In this document: piece after piece, positions 51,946 to 59,915 of the stretch
Numbering within the stretch: the first letter of the stretch is position 1
Layout: the number at the start of each line of letters is the position of its first letter
From: Actinomadura montaniterrae
Lineage (GTDB): Bacteria; Actinomycetota; Actinomycetes; Streptosporangiales; Streptosporangiaceae
NCBI RefSeq assembly: GCF_008923365.1
Contig: NZ_WBMR01000036.1
Coordinates: 1 to 59,915 of the forward strand
Direction of reading: 5' to 3'
DNA: 59,915 nt
Notes under the pieces: generated by a model
Seen by the model: the letters and a program-made list of their open reading frames with translations, nothing else
Told to the model about the DNA's origin: nothing
The model's database searches: none
Made by a program: the position numbers and the translations under genes

Positions 51946-52704
51946 ATGAGGGCACGGATCCGGCGAGGCAGGCTCGCGTGGGTGATCGCCGCGGCCCTGG
52001 CCGTCGTCGCGGCGGCGGTGGTGACCGTGGTGGCCGTCCTGGACGAGCCCGCCCGGCCGCACATCTGCGGCTGCAAGCCGCCGCCGGACACCGGCGGGAT
52101 CGAGGCCGTGCTCCGCGGCTGGCAGGACGCGGCGGCGCATCGCCACGTCCAGGATGCATGGCGGCTGCTCACACCGGAGGCGCAGCGGCGGTACGGGACG
52201 CCGCAGCGCCTGCGGCCGGAGCTGCCCCGCATCGCCCCGGCCCCGCGCGCCCCCGCGCGATGGACGCTCATCGACGAGATCACCCAAGGACGCGGCACTC
52301 CCAGCGAGTTCCTGTACCTGCTCGTCGAGAAGCGGACGCTGCGGCCCGCCGGGGCCGTCGTCGTCCACTCCCTGGCCGACGGTGCCGCCGACGGGCGGAT
52401 CGATCCCGTGCCCGCCGCGACCGTCCGCATCCTCGAACCCGAGGCACGCGCCAAGGTCGGCGCGCGGCCCTTGATGCGCGCGGCTATCAGCAGTCCCCCG
52501 GCGTACGTCGCCGTGCAGGCCGGCGGGGTGTCCCACGGCAGCGTGGGCGGGACCCGCCGCCCCGACGGCCGCGACGACCCGTTCGGCGAGCCGCTGCGCC
52601 CCGGCCCGGCCCTCATCGTCGCCGTCCAGACGGACGGAAACGGGCACTTCGCCTACGGAACCGTCCGCGTCACCGTCCGCCGACCGACCCGGTCGGCTCG
52701 ATGA
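51946..52704 (+). CDS. hypothetical membrane-anchored protein (252 residues)
   Basis: ATG 51946 preceded by a G-rich stretch (TTG 51931 also in frame). One N-terminal helix (LAWVIAAALAVVAAAVVTVVAVL, about residues 11-33) is followed by CGCKPPPDTGG and a soluble outer domain: GIEAVLRGWQDAAAHRHVQDAWRLLTPEAQRRYG resembles the NTF2-like start of many actinomycete surface proteins, then strands (FLYLLVEKRTL, AGAVVVHSLAD, ALIVAVQTDGNGHFAYGTVRV). No family assigned. Confidence 0.7.
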   Translation: MRARIRRGRLAWVIAAALAVVAAAVVTVVAVLDEPARPHICGCKPPPDTGGIEAVLRGWQDAAAHRHVQDAWRLLTPEAQRRYGTPQRLRPELPRIAPAPRAPARWTLIDEITQGRGTPSEFLYLLVEKRTLRPAGAVVVHSLADGAADGRIDPVPAATVRILEPEARAKVGARPLMRAAISSPPAYVAVQAGGVSHGSVGGTRRPDGRDDPFGEPLRPGPALIVAVQTDGNGHFAYGTVRVTVRRPTRSAR

Positions 52705-52886
52705 CGCAGGCGGGCGCGGCCGAAAAACCTCACCCGGCCGGTCATGTAACGCTAACGCGTCCGCTCGCTACTCTCTGTGCCTGGAGGTGATCGGGTGGAC
52801 GCTGGGGCCCGTGCGGCGCCCGGCGGCCCGGCCCCGCCCGCCTCCCCGCTGCGGATCAGGTAATCCAGCCGACCCTGGAGGGCTCC

Positions 52887-54755
52887 ATGCCCGGCTACCG
52901 CGACTTCGTCCCGCGACAAGGCTTCCAGCCGACCCTGGCGCTGTCTCCCGACGCGGGCACCGTGGCCTACTCGAGCAACGCCGCCGGCCGGTTCGACCTG
53001 TGGACGGTCCCGGTCGCGGGCGGCGCGCCCCGGCGGCTCACCCGGCTGCCGGACGGGGCCGTCCGGCGGATCGCCTGGGCCCCGCACGGCAAGAGCCTCG
53101 TGTTCACCGCCGACCGCGACGGCGACGAGCAGTACCGGCTGTACCGCGTCGACCTCGACGGCGGCGGCGGTCCCGCCGGCCCGCCCGCCGAGATCGGCGC
53201 GGGCCCGCACTGCCAGCGCGTGCTGCCGGCCGCGCCGTTCGACGCCGAGGGCCGCCGCCTGGTCTACGCGGCGAACGACCGCGACGCGACCGTCCAGGAC
53301 GTGCTCGTCCGCGACCTCGCCGAGGACGCCGAGCGGCGGTTCGAGCCGCCGCCGGGCGTCGTCTTCCGGCCGGTCGGGATCTCCCCGGACGGGCGGTGGC
53401 TGCTGACCGGCGGGTTCAGGTCCCACACGCAGGTCGCCGCGTACCTGGCCGACCTGCGGGACCCCTCCGCCGCGCCGGTGTGCGTCACCGCCGACCACGG
53501 CGACGGGCTGTTCGAGCCGGGCCCCTGGGCGGCCGACTCCTCGGGCTTCTACCTGCGCACCGACCTGTGGGGGGAGTTCGTCGCCGGGGCGTTCTACCGG
53601 CTGGCCGCCGGGAGCCTCGAACCGGTCGCGCAGCACGACTGGGACGTCGAGTTCATCGAGGTCGCGGGCGACACCCTCGTCTGGTCGGTCAACCAGGACG
53701 GATGCTCCACGCTGTTCGCGCGGCACGGCGGCCGGCCGCTGCCGCTGCCCGCCGTCCCGCCGGGCGTCGTGTCGGCGCTGGCGGTCGCGCCGGAGGCCGA
53801 GCCGCTCGTCGTCCTGCTCGACACCGCGACCCGTCCCGCCGAGATCGCCGTCCTGGACCCGGCCGGCGGCGTCCGCTACCTCACCGACGCCCGGCCCCGC
53901 GCGTTCACCGCGTCCAGCGCCTCCACCGTCGAGCCGGTCGAGCCGGTCGAGCCCGTCGAGCCGGTCGAGCCCGTCGAGCCGGTCGAGCCCGAGCCGGTCG
54001 TCTACCCCTCGTCGGCGGGACGGTACGTCCACGCGCTGTACTACCGGCCGCACACGCCGGGCCCGCACCCGGTCCTGCTGTCGATCCACGGCGGCCCGGA
54101 GGCGCAGGAACGGCCGGAGTACATGCGTTCCGGCCTGTACCAATACCTGCTCGCCCGGGGCATAGCGGTCTTCGCGCCGAACGTCGCCGGGTCCACCGGG
54201 TACGGCGCCCGGCACCAGAAGCTCATCCACCGCAACTGGGGCGGTTTCGACCTGGACGACCTCGACCACGCGGTCTGCCATCTGCGGTCGGCGCCCGGAG
54301 CCGACGCCGCGCGCATCGCCGTGATGGGCGGCTCCTACGGCGGGTTCGCCGCGCTGTCGTGCCTGGCGAGGCTGCCCTACCGGTGGGCGGCCGGGGTGTC
54401 GATGTGCGGGCCCGCGAACCTCGTCGCGCTCGCCCGGTCCTGCCCGCCGACCTGGAAGCACTTCGTCGCGGCGGTCCTCGGCGACCCCGACACCGACGCC
54501 GGGTACCTGACGCAGCGCTCGCCGATCACCTACGCCGACACCATCACCGCGCCGCTGTTCGTCCTGCAGGGCGCGCGGGACCCGCGCGTTCCCCGCGCGG
54601 AGTCGGACCGGCTCGTCGAGCGGCTGCGGCGCCGCGGCGTGGACGTCCGGTACGAGGTCTTCGAGGACGAGGGCCACGGGTTCACCCGCCGCGAGAACGA
54701 GCTGCGCGCCTACGAGGAGATCGCGGAGTTCCTCTGCGGCCACCTGCTCGCCTGA
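52887..54755 (+). CDS. S9 family peptidase (prolyl oligopeptidase / acylaminoacyl peptidase type)
   Basis: 622 residues, ATG with GGAGGG upstream. Residues 1-340 form a WD40-like beta-propeller (repeats such as GTVAYSSNAAGRFDLWTV and GRRLVYAANDRDATVQDVLV). A repeated Val-Glu-Pro linker (near residue 350) leads to the alpha/beta-hydrolase domain: oxyanion segment LLSIHGGPEAQ, nucleophile GGSYGGFAAL, and acid/His region ARDPRVPRAES and EDEGHGFTRREN. It hydrolyses short peptides or acyl-peptides. No signal peptide, so cytoplasmic. A 14-bp stretch CCAGCCGACCCTGG occurs both before (52866) and inside (52925) the gene. Confidence 0.92.
   Translation: MPGYRDFVPRQGFQPTLALSPDAGTVAYSSNAAGRFDLWTVPVAGGAPRRLTRLPDGAVRRIAWAPHGKSLVFTADRDGDEQYRLYRVDLDGGGGPAGPPAEIGAGPHCQRVLPAAPFDAEGRRLVYAANDRDATVQDVLVRDLAEDAERRFEPPPGVVFRPVGISPDGRWLLTGGFRSHTQVAAYLADLRDPSAAPVCVTADHGDGLFEPGPWAADSSGFYLRTDLWGEFVAGAFYRLAAGSLEPVAQHDWDVEFIEVAGDTLVWSVNQDGCSTLFARHGGRPLPLPAVPPGVVSALAVAPEAEPLVVLLDTATRPAEIAVLDPAGGVRYLTDARPRAFTASSASTVEPVEPVEPVEPVEPVEPVEPEPVVYPSSAGRYVHALYYRPHTPGPHPVLLSIHGGPEAQERPEYMRSGLYQYLLARGIAVFAPNVAGSTGYGARHQKLIHRNWGGFDLDDLDHAVCHLRSAPGADAARIAVMGGSYGGFAALSCLARLPYRWAAGVSMCGPANLVALARSCPPTWKHFVAAVLGDPDTDAGYLTQRSPITYADTITAPLFVLQGARDPRVPRAESDRLVERLRRRGVDVRYEVFEDEGHGFTRRENELRAYEEIAEFLCGHLLA
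53928..53996 (+). repeat. 9-bp tandem repeats coding for a Val-Glu-Pro linker
   Basis: Seven GTCGAGCC(G/C) units in a row plus a partial one, between propeller and hydrolase domains of the S9 peptidase. Confidence 0.9.
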
Positions 54756-54786
54756 ACGGCGCGGCCTGCTCGCCTGAACGGCGCGG
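54743..54786 (+). repeat. 22-bp tandem duplication across the S9 peptidase stop codon
   Basis: CCTGCTCGCCTGAACGGCGC plus GG occurs twice back to back (54743 and 54765). The TGA stop is in the first copy. Confidence 0.85.
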
Positions 54787-54820
54787 CCCGCGCGGCGATC
54801 GTTCGGTAGGCTCGCGCGCC

Positions 54821-55315
54821 ATGGACGAGCTCGCCAGGACGGCCGGTTTCCACGCGGCGCACGGCGTCTGGAGCGTCTCCGGCGGGGCGGTGCTCATCCC
54901 GATCCTCGCCCACGTGGGCGAGGACGGCGCGCTGGGCCTCGAACGGCTCGCGTTCGACGACGTGGGCGAGGCCGCGCGCGCCGGGCAGGAGGCCCTGGCG
55001 CGGGGGCGGGACGGCTGGGTCCGGGCGGTGCTGGTCACCGACGCCTACCTGCACCTCGACCGGGGACGGGTCGACGCGCTGGTCGTGGACGCGGTCGAGT
55101 ACCTCCCGTCCCGGCGGTCGCTGCGGATGGCGGTCCCGTACCGTCCGGAGTCGTCGCCGGAGGGGTTCGCGGTCTACCGGCCCAAGTTCATCGAGGTCGC
55201 GGGCGACGGCGAGCCGGACTACGCGTCGCTGGCGGACCACTTCTTCGCCGGCGTCGACTCCCACGAGCGCGCCGCGTCCGTCTGGAACGCCCACCTCGTC
55301 GACGAGTCCGCCTGA
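54821..55315 (+). CDS. hypothetical protein (164 residues)
   Basis: ATG 54821 with TAGGCT shortly upstream (leaderless pattern). Soluble: ELARTAGFHAAHGVWSVSGGAVLIPILAHVGEDG, RWVRAVLVTDAYLHLDRG-like strand block, VVDAVEYLPSRRSLRMAVPYRP, FIEVAGDGEPDYASLADHFFAGV. Not recognised. It follows the S9 peptidase and faces the amidase gene. Confidence 0.68.
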   Translation: MDELARTAGFHAAHGVWSVSGGAVLIPILAHVGEDGALGLERLAFDDVGEAARAGQEALARGRDGWVRAVLVTDAYLHLDRGRVDALVVDAVEYLPSRRSLRMAVPYRPESSPEGFAVYRPKFIEVAGDGEPDYASLADHFFAGVDSHERAASVWNAHLVDESA

Positions 55316-55351
55316 CCCGGCGGCTCGCGCCGCGGGACGGCGCGGTGCCGG

Positions 55352-56833
55352 TCAGAGCGAGGGTTCCAGGTGGGACCAGGGGCGCTCGGCCTCCAGCTGG
55401 GCGGCCAGCGCGAGCAGCGTGCCCTCGCCGCCGAGGGGGCCGACGAACTGGACGCCGAGCGGCAGGCCGCCGGGCGTCCGGTAGGTCGGGACGCTCATCG
55501 CCGGACGCCCGGTGATGTTGGCGAGCTGCGTGTACGGGACGGGCGCGAGGTTGGCGATGACGGCGTCCCGCCACTGCTTCGTCCTCGTCAGCGGCCCCGC
55601 GAGGCCGAGCGCGAGCGCGGCCCGGCCGATGGCGCGCAGCGGGGCGGGCGTGTCGAGCTCGCCGATGCGGACCGGCGGCCTCGCCAACGCGGGCGTGAGC
55701 AGCAGGTCGTAGCGGGAGTGGAACGCGGCGAGCTGCCGGTTGTAGGTGTTCCAGCGCTCGTGGGCGGCGAAGTAGGCGGGCGCGGACTGGACGCGTCCGG
55801 CCGCCGCGACGAGGTGGGTGTCCAGCTCGAACGCCTTGCGGGACGCGCCGGTCGCGCGGCGGATCTCGTCGACGGTGTACGCGAGCTGCGTCGACCACAT
55901 CGCGAGGAAGTCGAACGCGAGGCGCCGCTCGTCGATGCCGGTCTGCGCGGGCTCGACGTCGTGGCCGAGGCCTTCCAGCAGCTTGGCGGCGTCCTCGACG
56001 GCGGCGACGGCCTGCGGGTCGACGTCGGTGCCGAGCGGGGAGTCGGTGGCGAAGCCGATGCGCAGCCGCTCGGGCGCGCGCCGCGCCAGCTCGGCGTAGG
56101 GGAGGGCGGGCTTGGCGGGCAGGTAGGGGCCGCCGGGGTCGGGGGACGCGGTGAGCACGTCGAGCATCGCGGCGCTGTCGCGGACGGACCGGGAGACGAC
56201 GCCGTCGACGGCCGCGCCGTGCAGGTGCTCGGCGTACGACGGCCCGGCGGGGACGAGACCGCGGCCGGGCTTGAGGCCGAACAGCCCGCAGCAGGCCGCC
56301 GGGATGCGGATCGAGCCGCCGCCGTCGTTGGCGCCCGCGACCGGGACGATCCCGGCGGCGACCGCGGCGGCGGACCCGCCGGACGAGCCGCCGGGCGTGC
56401 GGGCGAGGTCCCACGGGTTGCGGGTCGGGCCGTTCACCTCGGGCTCGGTGATCCCCTTCGCGCCGAACTCGGGGGTGTTGGTCTTGCCGAAGACGACGAG
56501 CCCCGCGTCCAGCCAGCGGCGGACGACCTCGGCGTGCTCGGCGGCGGGGACGTCGCGCAGCGCCCGGTTGCCGCTGCCGGTGGGCAGCCCGGCGTAGTCC
56601 TGCGACAGGTCCTTGAGGAGGAACGGGACGCCGGCGAACGGCCCGGTCAGCGGCCCGGCGGCGCGGGCCCGCGCGAGGTCGTGCATCGGCCGGACGATCG
56701 CGTTGATCGTGGCGTTGACGGCCTCGGCGCGCGCGATGGCGGCGTCCAGGAGTTCGGCCGGGGTGGTCTCGCCGGCGGTGACGAGCGCGGCCAGGCCGAC
56801 CGCGTCGCGGGCGCGGTACTCGGCGTACTCCAC
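55352..56833 (-). CDS. amidase (amidase-signature family)
   Basis: 493 residues. The Ser-cisSer-Lys triad is visible: Lys74 in [11 protein letters not shown], cis-Ser150/151 in [14 protein letters not shown], and nucleophile Ser174 in [13 protein letters not shown]. It hydrolyses a carboxamide; related enzymes act on 6-aminohexanoate dimers, aryl amides or Glu-tRNA. It is not GatA-like in context (no gatB/gatC). Divergent from a TetR gene with a clear operator in the 99-bp gap, so expression is probably substrate-inducible. Confidence 0.92.
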   Translation of the reverse strand: MEYAEYRARDAVGLAALVTAGETTPAELLDAAIARAEAVNATINAIVRPMHDLARARAAGPLTGPFAGVPFLLKDLSQDYAGLPTGSGNRALRDVPAAEHAEVVRRWLDAGLVVFGKTNTPEFGAKGITEPEVNGPTRNPWDLARTPGGSSGGSAAAVAAGIVPVAGANDGGGSIRIPAACCGLFGLKPGRGLVPAGPSYAEHLHGAAVDGVVSRSVRDSAAMLDVLTASPDPGGPYLPAKPALPYAELARRAPERLRIGFATDSPLGTDVDPQAVAAVEDAAKLLEGLGHDVEPAQTGIDERRLAFDFLAMWSTQLAYTVDEIRRATGASRKAFELDTHLVAAAGRVQSAPAYFAAHERWNTYNRQLAAFHSRYDLLLTPALARPPVRIGELDTPAPLRAIGRAALALGLAGPLTRTKQWRDAVIANLAPVPYTQLANITGRPAMSVPTYRTPGGLPLGVQFVGPLGGEGTLLALAAQLEAERPWSHLEPSL

Positions 56834-56845
56834 GGCACCCCTCCA

Positions 56846-56868
56846 TAAAACTAGAAGTCGTAGTTTTA
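56846..56868. promoter_or_regulatory. TetR operator between amidase and its regulator
   Basis: TAAAACTA (56846-56853) and TAGTTTTA (56861-56868) form a perfect 8-bp inverted repeat with a 7-bp spacer, 13 bp upstream of the amidase ATG. Its AT-rich content stands out in this GC-rich DNA. Confidence 0.75.
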
Positions 56869-56932
56869 GTGTGAGGGGACACTACACTGGCCGCCGTCCG
56901 CCGTCGAGGGGCGGGACGCCGGGGAGGGACGC

Positions 56933-57544
56933 ATGGGCAGGCCGCCGCGCAGGCTGGTGACCCGTGAGGCGATCATGCGGGCCGCCCTCGACCTGGTCGA
57001 CGAGCACGGCGCCGCCGCGCTGTCGGTCAACCGCGTCGCCGCGGCGCTGGGCGTCAAGGGCCCGTCGCTCTACAACCACATCTCCGGCCGGGACGAGGTC
57101 GTCGACGGCATCCGCGAGCTGATCGTCGGCGAGATGGCGCTCGACCCGTCCATCACGCCGTGGACCGCGGCCGTGGACGGCTGGGCCCGCTCCTACCGCG
57201 CCGCCTTCGCCGCGCATCCGAACGCCGTCCCGCTGCTGGCGGCGCGGCCCGTCCGATCGCGGGCCGCGCTGCGCGCCTACGCGGACGCGTTCACCGTCCT
57301 GCGCCGGGCCGGCTGGCCCGAGGACCGGCTGCTGCCGCTGGTACACGCCGTCGAATACTTCCTCCTCGGCTCGGTGCTCGTCCTCGACGACCCGCCGGAC
57401 GGCCCGCTCCCCGGCGACGACGTCCCGCCCGGCCTGGAGCCGATGCTGAACGCCCCGCCCGGCCACCGCGACCTGGCCTTCGAGGCCGGCCTCGCCGCCC
57501 TCATCCAGGGCTTCGCCGCCGAGCTGGCCGCCCTCCGCCGCTGA
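56933..57544 (+). CDS. TetR/AcrR family transcriptional regulator
   Basis: 203 residues. HTH 9-56: TREAIMRAALDLVDEHG, LSVNRVAAALGVKGPSLYNHI, then RDEVVDGIRELIVGEM. The C-terminal domain (WTAAVDGWARSYRAAFAAHPNAVPLLAARPV, then YADAFTVLRRAGWPEDRLLPLVHAVEYFLLGSVL) matches the TetR_C_1 type that binds small hydrophobic ligands. Predicted repressor of the divergent amidase through the 56846-56868 palindrome. Confidence 0.92.
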   Translation: MGRPPRRLVTREAIMRAALDLVDEHGAAALSVNRVAAALGVKGPSLYNHISGRDEVVDGIRELIVGEMALDPSITPWTAAVDGWARSYRAAFAAHPNAVPLLAARPVRSRAALRAYADAFTVLRRAGWPEDRLLPLVHAVEYFLLGSVLVLDDPPDGPLPGDDVPPGLEPMLNAPPGHRDLAFEAGLAALIQGFAAELAALRR

Positions 57545-57562
57545 CCCCCGCTGCCCCCAGGG

Positions 57563-58159
57563 TCAGCGGGGGAAGTGGTAGGTGACGTGGGTGACCAGGC
57601 CGGTCTGCCGCGTGCTGACGGGGGTCAGGTCGGGGGTGCCGACGCCGACGAACAGCCGCTCGCCGGCGCCGAGGACGACGGGGGCGATGTGCAGGCGCAG
57701 CTCGTCGATCAGCCCGGCGGCGAGGTACTGGTTCACGGTGGAGGCGCCGCCGGCGACCGAGACGTCGGCGTCCCCGGCCGCCTCGCGCGCCCGCGCCATC
57801 GCGGCCTCGATGCCGTCGGTGACGAAGTGGAACGTCGTGCCGCCCTTCATGGGGACGGGCTCGCGCGGGTGGTGGGCGAGGACGAACACCGGCGCGTGGT
57901 ACGGGGGCTCCTCGCCCCACCAGCCGGTCCAGTCGAGGTCCCAGTCGCCGCGGTCCGGGCCGAACATGTTGCGGCCCATGATGAAGGCGCCCGCGGCGGT
58001 GATCGCCTCCAGCTCGGCGGCGTGGGCCTCGGGCTCCTCGAACATCCAGCGGTGCAGGCGGTGCTCGGCGCCCTCGCCGAGGGGGTTCTCGAGGCTCTGG
58101 TTCGGGCCGGCGACGTAGCCGTCGACCGAGATGCCGATGTCGCAGGTGACCTTGCTCAT
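57563..58159 (-). CDS. dihydrofolate reductase family protein (RibD C-terminal type)
   Basis: 198 residues from ATG 58159 with GGGAGA upstream. RibD_C fold: VTCDIGISVDGYVAGPNQS, AAGAFIMGRNMFGPDRGDW, PVFVLAHHPREP, GDADVSVAGGASTVNQYLAAGLIDELRLHIAPVVLGAGERLF. NADPH-dependent reductase; the substrate is not folate biosynthetic by context and remains unknown. Common as a single gene in actinomycetes. It converges with the TetR gene, stops 18 bp apart. Confidence 0.92.
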   Translation of the reverse strand: MSKVTCDIGISVDGYVAGPNQSLENPLGEGAEHRLHRWMFEEPEAHAAELEAITAAGAFIMGRNMFGPDRGDWDLDWTGWWGEEPPYHAPVFVLAHHPREPVPMKGGTTFHFVTDGIEAAMARAREAAGDADVSVAGGASTVNQYLAAGLIDELRLHIAPVVLGAGERLFVGVGTPDLTPVSTRQTGLVTHVTYHFPR

Positions 58160-58293
58160 GGGGTCGTCTCCCTCGCTGCGCGGCGCCCGGGCGGCGCCTC
58201 TCACCCGTTGGTCGGTGCCCGCGCCGCGTTCTCTACATGCCCGCCGGATCTTTTTTCGCGGGCCCCGGCCGCCGGGCGGTGACAGGCCTCCGG

Positions 58294-59733
58294 CTACCGG
58301 GCGGTGAGGGGCTTCGCGATGTCCTCCAGGCCCTTGCGCTCGGCCTTGACGCCGAGGACCGCCTCCACCAGCCCGGCCGCGATCATCAGGACGGCGCCGA
58401 CGACGAACGCGATCGCGGTGTCGCGGGGCACGCCCGTCCCGACGAGCTTGGAGAACAGCAGCGGCCCGGAGATCCCGCCCGCCGCCGTGCCGATCGCGTA
58501 GAAGAACGCGATGGCCAGCGCGCGCGTCTCCATCGGGAACACCTCGCTGACCGTCAGGTACGCGGAGCTGGCCCCGGCGGACGCGAAGAACAGCACCACG
58601 CACCAGCACGCCGTCAGCGTCGTCGCGGTCAGGTGGTCCTGGTCGAACAGGTACGCGGTGGCGAGCAGCAGGACGCCGGACAGGACGTACGTGCCGCTGA
58701 TCATCGGCTTGCGGCCCCAGCTGTCGAACAGCGGCGCCAGCAGGAGTGGGCCGAGGAAGTTCCCGGCCGCGATGACCGCGTAGTAGTAGCCGGTGTCCGT
58801 GTCGATGTGGAAGAACGTGTTCAGGATGTCGGCGAACCCGAAGGTGATCGCGTTGTAGAGGAACGCCTGCCCGATGAACAGCGCGAACCCGAGGATCGCG
58901 CGCTTCGGGTACCGCCGGCACAGCGTCTTCGCGATGAGCCCGAAGCCGAGGCTCCTGCGCTGGTGGATGCGGATCGACCGGCCGGGCTCGGGCAGCCGGT
59001 CGCCGGTCTCGTCGCGGACCGTCTCCTCGGCCTCGCCGACGAGCCGCTCCGCCTCCCGCGTCCGCCCGTGGATGATCAGCCAGCGCGGGCTCTCCGGGAC
59101 GTGCCGCCGGACGAGCAGCACCACCAGCCCGAGCACGACCCCGAGCGCGAACGCCAGCCGCCAGCCGACGTCCACCGCGAACTGGCCGAGGATCGGGATG
59201 GTGAGCAGCGCGCCCGCGGCGGCGCCGAGCCAGTAGCTGCCGTTGATGACGATGTCGATCCGGCCGCGGTGCTTGCTCGGGATCAGCTCGTCGATCGCGG
59301 AGTTGATCGCGGCGTACTCGCCGCCGATGCCGAACCCGGTGACGAACCGGCACAGGAAGAACCACCAGGCCGTCCAGGACAGCGCGGTCAGCGCGGTGCC
59401 CGCCAGGTACACCACCAGCGTGATCATGAAGAGCTTCTTGCGCCCGAACCGGTCGGTCAGCCAGCCGAAGAACAGCGCGCCGAGGCACGCGCCGGTCACG
59501 TAGATCGCGGCGCCGAACCCCGACACCTGCCCGGCGGTGATGGCGACGCCGCTGCCCGGCTTCGCCAGCTGCGGGGCGAGGTTGCCGACGATGGTGACCT
59601 CGAGGCCGTCCAGGATCCACACGGTGCCGAGCCCGATGACGATCATCCAGTGCCAGCGGGCCCACGGCAGCCGGTCCAGCCGCGCGGGGATCTTCGTGTC
59701 GACGACGCCCTGCTCCGTGCGAAGGTCTGTCAC
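58294..59733 (-). CDS. MFS transporter (metabolite:H+ symporter / sugar-porter-like)
   Basis: 479 residues from GTG 59733 with GGAG five bases upstream. Twelve helices; motif A copies GWLTDRFGRKKLFM (helices 2-3) and FDSWGRKPMI (8-9), PESPRWLI after helix 6 (the PESPR motif of the sugar-porter/metabolite-symporter group), RFVTGFGIGGEYAAINSAI in helix 4. It probably imports an organic acid, sugar or aromatic compound. No linked enzyme reveals the substrate. Confidence 0.9.
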   Translation of the reverse strand: MTDLRTEQGVVDTKIPARLDRLPWARWHWMIVIGLGTVWILDGLEVTIVGNLAPQLAKPGSGVAITAGQVSGFGAAIYVTGACLGALFFGWLTDRFGRKKLFMITLVVYLAGTALTALSWTAWWFFLCRFVTGFGIGGEYAAINSAIDELIPSKHRGRIDIVINGSYWLGAAAGALLTIPILGQFAVDVGWRLAFALGVVLGLVVLLVRRHVPESPRWLIIHGRTREAERLVGEAEETVRDETGDRLPEPGRSIRIHQRRSLGFGLIAKTLCRRYPKRAILGFALFIGQAFLYNAITFGFADILNTFFHIDTDTGYYYAVIAAGNFLGPLLLAPLFDSWGRKPMISGTYVLSGVLLLATAYLFDQDHLTATTLTACWCVVLFFASAGASSAYLTVSEVFPMETRALAIAFFYAIGTAAGGISGPLLFSKLVGTGVPRDTAIAFVVGAVLMIAAGLVEAVLGVKAERKGLEDIAKPLTAR

Positions 59734-59825
59734 GGGGACTCCGATTGCCCAACGCGGGCTGATCAAACTTCGAGTTGACGGGACGCGGCGAACCGGCAGG
59801 TCATCGGCCTCCCCGGCGCCGTACC

Positions 59826-59905
59826 GGGGCGGCGCGCGGTGTGGCGCCGGGCGGCGCGGTGTGGCGCGGGGCGGCGCGGGGCGGCGTGCGGTGTGCGGCG
59901 GCCGT
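59826..59905. repeat. GGCGGCG/GGTGTG low-complexity repeat
   Basis: Imperfect repeats of GGCGGCGCG and GGTGTGGCG run to the window edge, upstream of the MFS gene. No gene seen. Confidence 0.6.
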
Positions 59906-59915
59906 CTCCGGCGGG

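Noticed and set aside
52752..54743. 663-codon frame opposite the S9 peptidase
   Set aside because: Arg/Asp/Gly-rich shadow of a well-supported gene on the other strand; no ribosome site or family motif. The same applies to other long antisense frames, such as 19357-21255 and 41887-43485.
59826..59905. GC-rich repeats at the window edge as a structured RNA or array
   Set aside because: Imperfect low-complexity G/C repeats without conserved spacing; truncated by the window.

Overview
The window is GC-rich actinomycete chromosome. High-GC codon use, a mycothiol-type TIGR03086 protein, a PPOX-class F420 oxidoreductase, an EtfD-like Fe-S oxidoreductase, an ECF41 sigma factor, GTG/TTG and probably leaderless starts, and repeated ECF sigma / CU044_5270 gene pairs all point to Streptosporangiales, most likely Thermomonosporaceae (Actinomadura-like). 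The taxon is an inference; no rRNA is present.

Region 1 (1-26.5 kb) is ordinary core and regulatory DNA. It opens with two complete ECF sigma / CU044_5270 modules plus the 3' part of a third, interrupted by a divergent TetR regulator and DHA2-type efflux pump. Then come a 3-hydroxyacyl-CoA dehydrogenase and a divergent thiolase; a small-membrane-protein / GntR locus; a methyltransferase; a maltokinase-cap-like protein; a TetR / DUF2867 pair with paired operators; a TIGR01777 epimerase; a two-component system; a TIGR03086 protein; an EtfD-like electron-transfer protein; a ZIP transporter; a glycine betaine ABC transporter (ATPase-permease-binding protein); and dcd.

Region 2 (26.6-40.9 kb) is accessory. 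It starts at tRNA-Gly(CCC). The 3' half of this tRNA plus about 390 bp of flank is repeated directly at 29.0 kb, and a shorter tRNA 3' end recurs at 34.03 kb. Two of these junctions are preceded by similar arm-like repeats. This looks like successive integrations at one tRNA whose integrase genes are lost or lie elsewhere. Cargo includes an AT-richer 453-residue protein I cannot assign, a BP74-related secreted protein, two MmcQ/YjbR paralogues, a PPOX protein, a VOC protein, a pentapeptide-repeat membrane protein, a GyrB-like protein without recognisable ATP-site residues, a transmembrane Ser/Thr kinase and several unknowns. A GC-rich repeat occurs six times in one orientation, mostly just beyond the 3' ends of minus-strand single genes, giving a cassette-like layout. 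One such unit (39.0-39.9 kb) also exists as an internally deleted copy (32.8-33.2 kb). The zone closes with decayed gene fragments at 40.1-40.65 kb.

Region 3 (40.9-59.9 kb) returns to normal composition: a methyltransferase, a Rox-type rifampin monooxygenase with a long hairpin over its start region, a GNAT, an AlkZ-like protein with a 14-codon leader, a MazG-like/Nudix fusion, a LysE exporter, a three-gene lipoprotein/membrane operon, a cupredoxin, an ECF41 sigma factor with its NAD-epimerase-type partner, an S9 peptidase, an amidase / TetR pair with a clear operator, a RibD-like reductase and an MFS transporter.

The parts most worth following up are the tRNA-Gly island with its unknown cargo, the repeat-tailed single-gene units, and the degenerate GyrB-like protein.
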